Position numbers and translations under genes: made by a program. Under the pieces are notes generated by a model. It did not search any database. It was not told the DNA's origin and was given only the letters and a program-made list of their open reading frames with translations. Below are positions 48,901 through 60,900 of a stretch of DNA of 64,000 bases, piece by piece. Numbering within the stretch: the first letter of the stretch is position 1; the number at the start of each line of letters is the position of its first letter. The DNA comes from Megalobrama amblycephala (Eukaryota; Chordata; Actinopteri; Cypriniformes; Xenocyprididae): assembly GCF_018812025.1 (NCBI RefSeq), contig NC_063054.1, positions 3,825,433 through 3,889,432 of the forward strand. Reading direction: 5' to 3'.

Positions 48901-51900
48901 TTTTTGGCTGAACTTTGACAAGCAACTGTGTCACTTCTGTAGTTAGACACCATAAACGTTGAAGACATATTAGAAATTATGCAAATGTTGATTAAGCTTA
49001 AAGGGTTAGTTCAACCAAAAATGAAAATTCTGTCATTTATTACTCGCCCTCATGTCGTTCCACACCTGTAAGACCTTCATTAATCTTCAGAACACAAATT
49101 AAGATATTTTTGTTGAAATCCGATGGCTCAGTGAGGCCTGCATAGCCAGCAATGACATTTCCTCTCTCAAGATCCATAAAGGTACTAAAAACATATTTAA
49201 ATCAGTTCATGTGAGTACAGTGGTTCAATATTAATATTATAAAACGACGAGAATATTTTTGGTGCGCCAAATTTCAAAACACTGCTTCAGGAAGCTTCGG
49301 AGCACAAATGAATCAGTGTATCGAATCAGCGGTTCGGAGCACCAAAGTCACGTGATTTCAGCAGTTTGTCACGCGATCCGAATCATGATTCGACACGCTG
49401 ATTCATAACGCTCCGAAGCTTCCTGAAGCAGTGTTTTGAATTCGGTCGTTATTTCGTTATTTTGGGTTATTTTGGGTTTTTTGGCGCACCAAAAATATTC
49501 TCGTCCTTTTATAATATTAATATTGAACCACTGTACTCACATGAACTGATTTAAATATGTTTTTAGTACATTAATGGATCTTGAGAGAGGAAATGTCATT
49601 GTTCAGGCCTCACTGAGCCATCGAATTTCATCAAAAATATCTTAATTTGTGTTCTGAAGATGAACGACGGTCTTACAAGTGTGGAACGACATGAGGGTGA
49701 GTCATTAATGACATCATTTTCATTTTTGGGTGAACTAACCCTTAAACCCTCATGTTGTGTTCAGGTCATTTTGACCCGAAGAGGATTTTCCCGAACCTGA
49801 AAATGCTAGTTAATGTTATTGCATTGCACTACATTTACTGACTTTACTCAGCCTGAGTCTAACAAATTCCCAATTTTTTTTTTTGATAATTTTTGTAATT
49901 TTTTTTATGTGTTTTTCTCCACATTGTAACACTTGAGGTGTTCCCAGTCAAAAATGACCGGCCAACAAAAAATTGCTTATAAATCTCTCGTTATGCTACA
50001 TTATCACCAAATGCATTGGATTCAATCTTTTTGTCAGCTTGTTTTCTTTCAGTTAGGACAGTTTTTGTATTTGCACTGTTTATCACACTAGTGTGCTTTA
50101 ACATTTAAGCAGGAAATTTGTTTTGAAATGTTTTTATTGTGGTTTTTGTTAAAAATGGCACAAAATCACACTTGTGGTGTTCCTGGTCAAAAATGAGCGG
50201 CCTGCAGAAAAATAACTTATAAATCACTTGTTATACTATTTTATTAGCAAATATTGGATTCAATCTTTTTGTCAGCTTGTTTTCTTTCAATTAGGACAGT
50301 TTTTGTATTCATTTTTGAAACTGATTGATCGTAGGCCTCATTGATCTGAGCTTATATTGGTCAAAAATGACCGTCCATTGAAAATGAATGGGGGAGTCGA
50401 AAATCAGAGAAACAATCAGTGTTCAGGAGCGTGTTCGTGTTCACATATCTACATGTGGGTGAGCAAAAATAAAGGCCTCGGACCTCTGCATGTGCGGATA
50501 CACACACACGTTTATGTACACAAACAAACTATTTTGAGATAAACTTTATCCTCAAATCAGTGAGGCCAACGATCAACCAGTTTCAAAAATAAATATAAAA
50601 CCTGTCCTAATTGAAAGAAAACAAGCTGACAAAAAGGTTAAATCCAATATTTGGTGATAATGTAGCATAATTTATAAACAGTTTTTTGTAGGCCGGTCAT
50701 TTCTGAACAGGAACACCACGAGTGTGATAGGGTTTTCAACACAGCACAAGGGTTAAGTGGGTAATCATGCGATAATACCAATATAATTTTATTCATTATA
50801 GGTTCTCAATCTGTGAACTATAAAAGTTTCAAAAACAACTGTAAACAATAAAGCTTTTGTATGCATGTTTACAATATTTCAAATAAAGCAGTTAAACTAC
50901 TATATTTACAATTAATTTTCAAATTATAATAAATATTTAACATTTTCAGAAAATAAAAAGAATATAGAAATTCTACCTGTTGAGCTTTTCTCAAAAAGCT
51001 GTTGAACACCTCACTGGATCCCAGGATGGGGTCCTGACGCACTGTGGGGAGAAAAGCTCATCGTTAAAGGTTTCGAGTTAATATAAAAATGTAGTTAAAT
51101 AAACTGAAGCTACTCATGGAGGTAATTGGTTTTACTCTTACATCAGAATAGCATGCTATTTGTGGAAACACACAAACATATACAATACATAGTGAAGAAA
51201 ATAAACATTCAGCTAAACATTTATACTACCATTGAGGTCATTTTTGAAAGAAATTAATACTTGTATTCAGCAAGGATGCATTAAATTGATCAAAGTTGAC
51301 AGGAAAGGCTATTGTTACAGAAGATATCTATTTCAATTTATTCATAAATGCTGCTCTTTTGAACTTCCTATTACTCAAAACCATGTTAACTCAAACTCGT
51401 CTGTTATACAATACAGACTTCTTCTTTAAAAGTGCCACCATGACTTCCTGACTGATAATAACCTCAGTGTTGTGTAAAAAAGCCGCTGGAGGCAAACTGA
51501 CCAACACAAACTATAATGTTTACTTTTACTTCCAATATAGCACACACGCAAACAACCGCAAGACATTTGCACAAACTAACGAAATATTCACTCTGAACAG
51601 CTTGTGTGTTTGTGTCGGTTAATTTTCCATAACCATGTTTCTCAGTGATGTAACTGAGGGGAGCCCAAGCCAAGAGCAGCTCCAGACTGTGAGCAAATAA
51701 GCTCAACAAGGCTTAGCTTGTTCGATGGAAAGTGCCAGTGCTGGAATGGATTAGAGCAAACGGCTCTTGGTGCTGCCAGCTCTGCTGATTTCCTTTTGTG
51801 TGCAGAAACCTCACCCATAACCTGTTAAATGACACGCATGGCAAAACTCATAACGCCGTACAATATCGCTAGCTTGATGTTTTCAGGAATGACAATGTAG

Positions 51901-54900
51901 AACATTAACAAGCTTCGTCCTCTTCAGGAAGAGCAGAAATGACGTATAAAACCCCATATGAGTGATTAAGGCTGACAAACATTTTCTATACTGTGTTGTT
52001 GACACATTTCCTTTTGAAACAGGAAGTCTGGGTGCACATGTTTTTTTTAAATAGCCAACAGGCTTACGTCACAGCCATGAGCCATGACTTGCTACTTGCA
52101 GTTGCAAGTGGTGAAAGAGGGAGGGGCTTTCTCATTCTACAGAGCATTCGATTGGATAAAAATCTGTCTGGTGCAGGATGAGTCATCAATGTTTCTGCTC
52201 CATTTTCTCCGAAAACTCTCAATTTTAAATGCCTTCACTAGTGTTAAAAAGTTTCTTTTTCGCCTACGTCAGGCGTGACCTTTCCAACACGATTACGTCA
52301 TGCGTGGCGCATCACAGAACAGTGCAAGACGAGCATTTGTGATTAAAAAGTATATAATTTAGATTTTTTTTTCAGAAAATGAGCGATGGTTTCTCTCTCA
52401 TGATCCTCGTCTGGGATCATGTAGAGCTCTTTGAAGCTGCACTGAAACTGACATTTGGACCTTCAACCCGTTGAACCCCAGTGAAGTCCACTATATGGAG
52501 AAAAATCCTGGAATGTTTCCCTCAAAAACCTTCATTTATTTTTGACTGAAGAAAGAAAGACATGAACATCTTGGATGGCATGGGGGTGAGTAAATTATCA
52601 GGAAATTTTAATTCTGAACTGAACTAATCCTTTAAAATGAACCCAAAATAGGTTGGAAATCAACATATTTATTAATAAGTTTAAAATATAATAATTAAAT
52701 AATAAACATTTATTAAATTGCTTATTAATAAATGTTCACCTTTTGATGATTATTATTGTTTCCTCTAGTAATTATGTGTCTGATTTTTAATTTCCAACCT
52801 ATTTTGGGTTCATTTTAAAGGTCCCGTTCTTCGTGATCCCGTGTTTCAAACTTTAGTTAGTGTGTAATGTTGTTGTTAGAGTATAAATAAAATCTGTAAA
52901 ATTTTAAAGCTCAAAGTTCAATGCCAAGCGAGATATTTTATTTAACAGAAGTCGCCTACATCGAACGGCCAGTTTGGACTACATCCCTCTACTTCCTTCT
53001 TTAATGACGTCACTAAAACAGTTTTTTGACTAACCTCCGCCCACAGGAATACACAAGAGTTGCGTTTGTAGAGTGTGTTTGTCGCCATGTCGTCTACTGC
53101 ATGTGATAAAAAAATAATGTGTGATTTTTAACAGTATTTTTATTTATTAAAATTAATTTTAATTACATAGCATATTACATTTAATTACATACTAATATTA
53201 TGCATTATTATGCATTGAAAATTATTCAAAATTACAGCATTTAAATTGTTCTCCTTTTCCTTTGTTCTCCTTGCTGTCATATAGTGTCTCTCTCAGTGAA
53301 TGGGACACAGATTTTACTAGTAAAATTTATAAAATGAATAATATATGTGTCAAATAATGTTCTTAGTCTTTTCTTCCTGTGGGGGAGACTACAATAATTT
53401 ACTATGAATTCAATGGAAATCAAATTAAATACAATTTATTGTGTAACCAAAATACCATTAATGCCCAAAAGAAAAAGAAAAAACTTAGCGTGTGACTTTT
53501 AATTATAAACAAGCCCAAAATACACCGGGACTCTTATTTTGAAATGTCTGTACTATTGCAAGCTGATCCTTCAGATTCTTACAACCGTCTAAAACATTTT
53601 ATATAAAGGCCATGAAGTAGACTTTGTAATAATTCATTAACTTGAGTTCATTAGCAATCGCTTGGCATAAATCTGTGCTTTTCATTGATTGAGAATCACT
53701 TTGAAGCAGTCTGAGGCACTGTTGCGCGAGCTTGTAGAAAGCACAACAGCGCCACCTTGTGACTTTGCAACATGCAGCGCCCGTGGGAATATCAGCGGGA
53801 GTAAACAGTTCTGACGCACACGTAACGAGCAGGTACAAAACGACTAGTTATTCGATCGCGGATGGTTTCATTATCTTGCGCGGATATAAAAGTATAAGAG
53901 GATAAAAATAATAAAAGCAAAAATGTGTCTCCAAATATACTTGGGCGGCCGTTATTATACATGGGTGGCCCGCCCAAGTAAAGTCTATGTGTGGGAAGCA
54001 CTGCATTTGCATCATGCATCATGTGTTTTCCACAATATATTCCATGGCACAACTGTTTTTAACATCAACAATAATAAAAAAATGTTTCTTGAACATCAAA
54101 TCATCATATTAGGATAATTTCTAAAGGATCATGTGACACTGAAGACTGGAGTAATGATGCTGAAAATTCAACTATGATCACAGGAGCTTCAAAAATATAT
54201 TAAAAGAGAAAAATTCTTTTAAACTGTAACAATGTGTCACAATTTAACTGTATTTTTGATCAAATAAATGCAGCCTTGGTGAGCAAAAGATAAAAAAAAA
54301 AATCTTACGAACCCTAAACTTATGGTAGTGAATATCTGTTAAAAGTGAATTATTTCATTTTTAGGAGGACACTAGCATATAGACGAGCTCAGCCACACAG
54401 ATCATTTTGATAGTGAACTTTTCAAGTAAAAAAGCGTTTCTCACCAGCCTGCATGTATTTCTCTAGCTGTTCCCTCCTCTGATCGACTTCAGCCGGTGTG
54501 AGAGTGAAGATCTTCTTTGGCGGAAAAGCCGGCACCACATTATTTCCATATTCTTTTTTTATCTGAAAGAGCACAGGAAGAAAAGTTCATTTGAAACTGA
54601 TAAGGTAAAACATTTGGTTATTCTGAGAGGACACAATGAACTGACCACTGCCTGCCCTTGGTGGACTCGAGCCTGCTGACTGTGGGTCTCTCAGGCCCCA
54701 CGCTAATAAATCTGTTTACACTTCACAGCATCTACTGAAATTATGCCTGCTGTTGCTCCGTCTGTGCCACTGGCATTTTATTCAATGGCACAATAACAAA
54801 AAAATATATAGAAACTATATCAACGTTGCTATCGTTAACTAAAACAAGTGTTTAGAGGTCCGTTTTAAGGGTTAACTGCGATCCTCACACCACGACAGCC

Positions 54901-57900
54901 TCTACGGATTGCATCATATGACCACGTATGATCCGACTGGGCCCTGTTACCTAGCAACAGCGGCTTCGAAACAACACAACATGCTCTTAATGGTGAGATC
55001 ACTGAAGTTCTCTTTCATTCATGAGGAAACACAGAGTTCATGAAAGTGGTAGGTGTGAGAACGGTAACAGGCAGATCCTTTCATGAGAATGATGCTTCAC
55101 TTCCAAATATTTGGAGTATGTCTGACCTCTTCAACACTGGTGAATTCGCTCACAGCTTTACTATTTGGACGAGAAAGTAAATTCGTGTTTCACAAGCGAA
55201 CTTTGTGATTCTAATCCAGTCCAAATCAAACATTCCTGTGTTTTTCTCACATAACCTCAGTAAATATTATGAAGCAAATTACTGATGTGTTTTTGGCTAA
55301 AAACTAGAGCGAGTCTGATCATGTCCAAATCAGGACAAATTTTAACAGACATCCTATTAAAATATCTTAAAAAGAGTCTGAATAGTGCTGAAGTAGCAGA
55401 AATGTATTCTGCCGTCATTTAAAACTGACTTAATACAGAAAAATGTTTATTTAACATCACGATAATCCATTTTCAAAGTATATAATAACCAAAAATAATC
55501 CTCTTGAATCAAGCTCAACATTACATATTCAATAATTTCACTTTAGTGACTTTAAATTCATGCTTAATGCAATAATGATAAGCTGTGGTTTTTGTGGTCT
55601 TTGAAGTTTAGATTTAAATATCCACAAAGTATTTCACTGGCCCTCCATCCCAATGAACACAAGAATATATTTGAATTAAAAAGGTCCTATACCCCACAGA
55701 TCATTTATTATAGCTTGTCAAATTTGTCCTATTTGGGTGTGAGAAATACACACCGTTTTTGTGTGTGTCCCTTTAAATGCAAATGAGCTGCTGCTCCAGA
55801 AGAGGGCGGAGCTTTAACAGCTCAACAACAACAAAGCTGGAGAATCTCACGCAGCCAAAATGAGGATTGTCAGTAACGGTGTTCAGCCTTACATTGTTCA
55901 AACCGGAGTCGACACTGATGGAGAGACTCAGGAAGAAGTTACAACTTTTAGGACGTTTCTGAATGGTTAGTGGATAAATTTATGTAGTTGCTGTGGAGTT
56001 GATTCAACTCGTCCACTAGCATGTGCCGTCATGTTCATCTTTTGTGTTGAATTGACCCTCGTTTGTGAAGCAGTCCGGCGTAAAATGACGGCATGTCAAC
56101 AACACTCTACTACAACAACTCTTCCTCTTCTCTAAAGCAGCCCAACATGGCCCCGCCCCCTTTGTTGTGTGTTCTCGGGGGCGGGGTTTATGTAAATTTT
56201 GGGGTTTGTGATTTCACCAACCCAGGAAAAAGCATGTTGTAGTCCCTACCAGCCGTTTGTTGTAGTAAATCGATTTCTGTAAAAGAAAATATCTCCCTTT
56301 GCATTGAACTTTGAGTGTCGTAACTTCACAGATGTTGTTTATGCTCAAACAGCAGCATTACACACTAACTAAAGTTAAAACCAATATACTATAACAGCTA
56401 CTGTGTCTACTGTAATTTCTAATTATGTTTCATTTCCTCAATTTCAGGGAAGCGGTGCATTTTCAGAATACATTTCACGGTCTCAGACAGCATTTCACAA
56501 CACTGAGATGTTAACTGGATGATTTTACAGCCAGTGATTCGTAACTAGTTGACTAAATATTGTGTTTTGACACAAACAGCTTTTACTGTGCCAGTATTCC
56601 CAGGCAGTTCCTGATGTGTGTTCACCTGTTCATGGAGGCCCAGGAGCTGGCTGTAACGTACTCGACAATGCAACACACCGTTGACATGGATGTTGTAAGC
56701 CTGAAGAAGAAAGAACAGTTGGTTAGTCTTTATATACACACAATATAAAAATAAACACTCATGAGTTATCTTTAAAGGGTTAGTTCACCCAGCAATGAAA
56801 TTTCTGTCATTAATTACTCGCTCTCATGCCGTTCAAAACCCGTAAGACCTTTGTTCTTCTTCAGAACACAAATTAAGATATTTTTGACAAAATCAGAGAG
56901 CTCTCTGACTCTGTTTTAACGATGTCTTTAGTACCTTTCTGGACCTTGAAAGTGTTGATTATATTGGTGTCTATGGACAAGTCATAAACCTCTTGTGTTT
57001 AATCAAAAATATCTTAATTTGTGTTCAGAAGATGAACGAAGGTCTTACGGGTGTGGAACGACATGAGGGTGAATAATTAATGACAGAAACATCATTTTTG
57101 GGTGAACTAACCCTTTAAAGCCCATCAATAACTACAGGAAGGTTTTATTCATAGATACTACAAACAAAAGTTTGGAGTCAGTAAGAATTTTTATTTATTT
57201 TATTTTTTATGTTTTTGAAAGAAGTCTCTTATGTTCACCAAAGCTGCATTTATTTGATTAAATAAATTGATTAAAAAAAACTATTTGAAAAAAACTATTT
57301 TCTATGTGAATATATAATAAAATGTAATTTATTTCTGTGATCAAAGCTGAATTTTCAGAATCATTACTCCAGTCTTCAGTGTCACATGATCCTTCAGAAA
57401 TCATCTTAATATGATGATTTGATGTTCAAGAAACATTATTATTATTTTTCCAGGATTCTTTGACAAACAGAAAGTTCAAAAGAACAGCATTTATTTGAAA
57501 TAGAAATCTTTTGTAAAATTATGTTTACTGCCACTTTAGATCAATTTAAAGCATCCTAGCCGAAGAAAAGTATTAATTTCTTGCTTTTTTAAGAAATTAA
57601 ATCTTACTGACCCCACTTTTGAATGTTTGTGTAGATTATAAAAATAAACACTTAATAGATATTCATATACACTAAAACCATGTGCATTATTTAAAAAAAA
57701 AATATTTAAATAATATTAAATAATAAAATTATTAAATTAATTCTAAAGTGAAACACAATTAGATGCTGAAATAATAATAATTAAAAAAAAAACATCAATT
57801 ATGTACAGTCGCTTGGTTAATGAGAAACTTTTATATCAAAACAGCTTGTTTGAATGGTGGCGTCTTAGTATTATTTTACAAGAAGCATCTGAAGTGTTAT

Positions 57901-60900
57901 TGAGCCTGGAAACCAGTTCACCCTTTTCTTCTTCCCCCTAAAAGCTCTCCAGCTGTTGCTGATATTGCGTCCATGCCAACAGATACGATCAGGAAGGAAC
58001 AATAATCATATTTTAATATGCACGGACTTCTCGCCACCATTTATTGTCAAAGGAATGTGAGCTTGCTGGTTTTTGTCTTATCTGAAACAGAAATGTGTCT
58101 AAAGTTGAGGAACACATTTTTGCACTATTGTCTGACTTTCTGATTAGTTGTTGTTTTGAGTACTCAACATTTTGCATATCTTTAGGTGTTGAGATATTGG
58201 TCCATTGTTCTTTATGTAGTAAATTAGCCTACTTAAATTACAGAAAACATGCAATGAATCAACTAGACACAAACCAAAACATCTGTAGGTGCAGAAACTT
58301 TCAAAACAAAGACTTCAGAATGGAAAAACAATATACAGGGTGCTGTTTCAAAGACACTAAGTTTTAGGTACAGCAAAAACATTTCTTGGGCATTCTTGTG
58401 GCCTTTAGAATCTGCAATCAAACCAAGCAAGTGACACACAATACCGAGCGGTTGTGACCCAAAAATATTTTACTTCATTTTGGTTTGTTTCAGGACAGGA
58501 AGTTGATGCTGTGTAACGTTCTCATCTTACTGTGGCAAACTATAAGAATGGTCTCACAGAATTCACACGCATTGAAAACACCCCGGCGGATGCGTTCGAG
58601 ACGCTATGACCCAATTATTGACAGCACAGCATTACTGTCACCAAAGCTAGAACGAGCCTGACAGTGGCAGAATGAAACTGCCATGCCCTTACTTGTCTCC
58701 AAATTAAAAAAAAATTAATTAAAAAAAAGTAAGATTGAGTATGCAAGTCTTCAGGATGTACAAAACATCCTACTTTTTTTGCCCTTTTGTTTGAACAGGA
58801 AGTGTGCCATTTAAATCGCAGCCCACTCATTTTTGTGGCTCTTCTGCAAAGTATGCATTTTCTGTGACATGCACGGCTCCAAAGTGTACACAACTTCCTG
58901 CCTAATACAGATCCAGACAACATTACGCTTTAGATGTCTGAAGAAAACCACCTCCATTCATGAGTGAAAGCTGAATGGAGAGAGAAACAAACACTCATTC
59001 AAGATTTAAATCTGTTTGTGTGCTTTCAAATCGATTCATCACAAATAATCACATCTAAAATAAGTGTGTTATATGTCTGTGTGTGTATAAATGTGTGTAT
59101 ACAATATATATAAATAATAAAAAAATAACTGAACTAACTGAAATAAGGTTAAGTACTAAAATTACTAACTGAAATAAAACTAAAGTAGAAATAAAAAATT
59201 AATTACAACACACACACACACATACATATTATATAAAATATATTATATTATAATAATTATATTATTATAATGCATATAATGTATGTATATTATATAATGT
59301 ATATTACATTATATATGCACACATAACAAAAGGAGAAAAATTTAAACTAAAATTAAAAGATTATAAAAAAAATCAAATATGTAAATAAAAGCGAATTCAA
59401 AGTATTTATAAAAACTATAATACTGTATAAATATATAAAATAACATTGAGCACTGAACCTGTACTCTAAAAAACATTGCGTTAAAAACAACCCAAACTGG
59501 GTTGAAAATGGACAAATGGAAATGTTTTAACCCAGCAGTTGGGTTAAATATTTGCTGAACATGCTGGGTTTTATTTAACTCTACTATTGTTTAAAAATTA
59601 CTGTATTGCTCGCTTAAAATAAACCCAAAATATGTTGGAAATTAACATTTATTAATATGTTTAATAAATGAACATTTAATTAATGAGTAATAAATGAATA
59701 ATAATAAAACAAACATTTATTAAACTGCTTATTAATAAATGTTCACCTTTTATTTATTATTGTTTCCTCTAGTAATTATGTGTCTGATTTTTAATTTCCA
59801 AACTATTTTGGGTTCATTTTAAGCCAGACATATAGTCATTTCTAAATAATTGCTGGGTCAAAACAACCCAACTGCTGGTTTTGTCCATATTTAACCCAAC
59901 TTAGTTTGTTTTTAACCCAGCATTTTTTAGATTGTGTCTTAATCTATAAGACACTTAAAATTGTACCAAACAAGACAAATATCGAGTCACTAAGAAAGTG
60001 AAACAAAAATATAAGCGCAGTCAAAGGTGAATCCCACATCTGGCCAATTTAACTCTCAGTGGCCTTGAAAGACTCGTCTGTGGAGAGCGTCACTGACAGT
60101 CAGTGTCTCTATGACGGAGAAACGCTCTGAATCACTGTAACTGATGAACACAAACAACTTCTGCAGTCAATCTGTTAGGAATGATTCATAATTAATCTTC
60201 ATGTCAGTGCATGAAAACCATTGAGGTGTTTTAGGTGTACTGAGAGCATGTGCACAGTAGAGCTCATAAATAATCTCAGCTTTTATTCAAATCATTATTT
60301 ACTGGCTGCACATCTGCACTACATCTGCAAACACCTATACAAGAAGACTGAACCACAATGTTTGTCCTTAAACAGAATACGCTTAGTAATCAATCCACAC
60401 AGTCAGTGCAATACAGACGCAACCTCACTAGATGAAGCGGTCTGTTATGGATAGGCTATAGACAAATAAAGTGTCTTTAGGTAGTGAGTCAGATATTCCT
60501 GTTATACCGTTTCACTGTTATGCTGAAAAGAACGGCAATCTTGCACTGCATATGGCTGAGGGAGAGAAGCCAGAGGAACTGAGACATTGTGAATCCAATT
60601 CACACAACAACAACTCTAGAAGATGCTAGCTGGAGTCTGAACGAACATTCAAATAGAAATACTGAAAGTGACAAACTTCCTCAACTGACTGCACCTTCAA
60701 TGCGATAATTCCTGGTCTTTGTGCCCTTGTAGGTCATATGGTGTCACAGACACGGTTTTAAGCTAAACTTATGAATGCTGCGTCTTCTAATTCATACATA
60801 CATGCGCATACACCTAATAATACACATATTATAAATATATAAATACACACATACATGTTTTTAAGAAATATGTACATGTACACTGCCCTCCAACAACCCT

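Larger units (their letters stand above)
45056..50976 (-). other. snx17: snx17 intron 4, densest repeat cluster
   Basis: It holds a fragment of the AAAGGTCC family (45230-45645) and foldbacks at 45858-46412, 46622-47234, 48550-48916 and 48998-49746, with a piggyBac-like MITE at 49742-50756. The stretches 47240-48540 and 50760-50976 are without recognised features. Confidence 0.85.
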
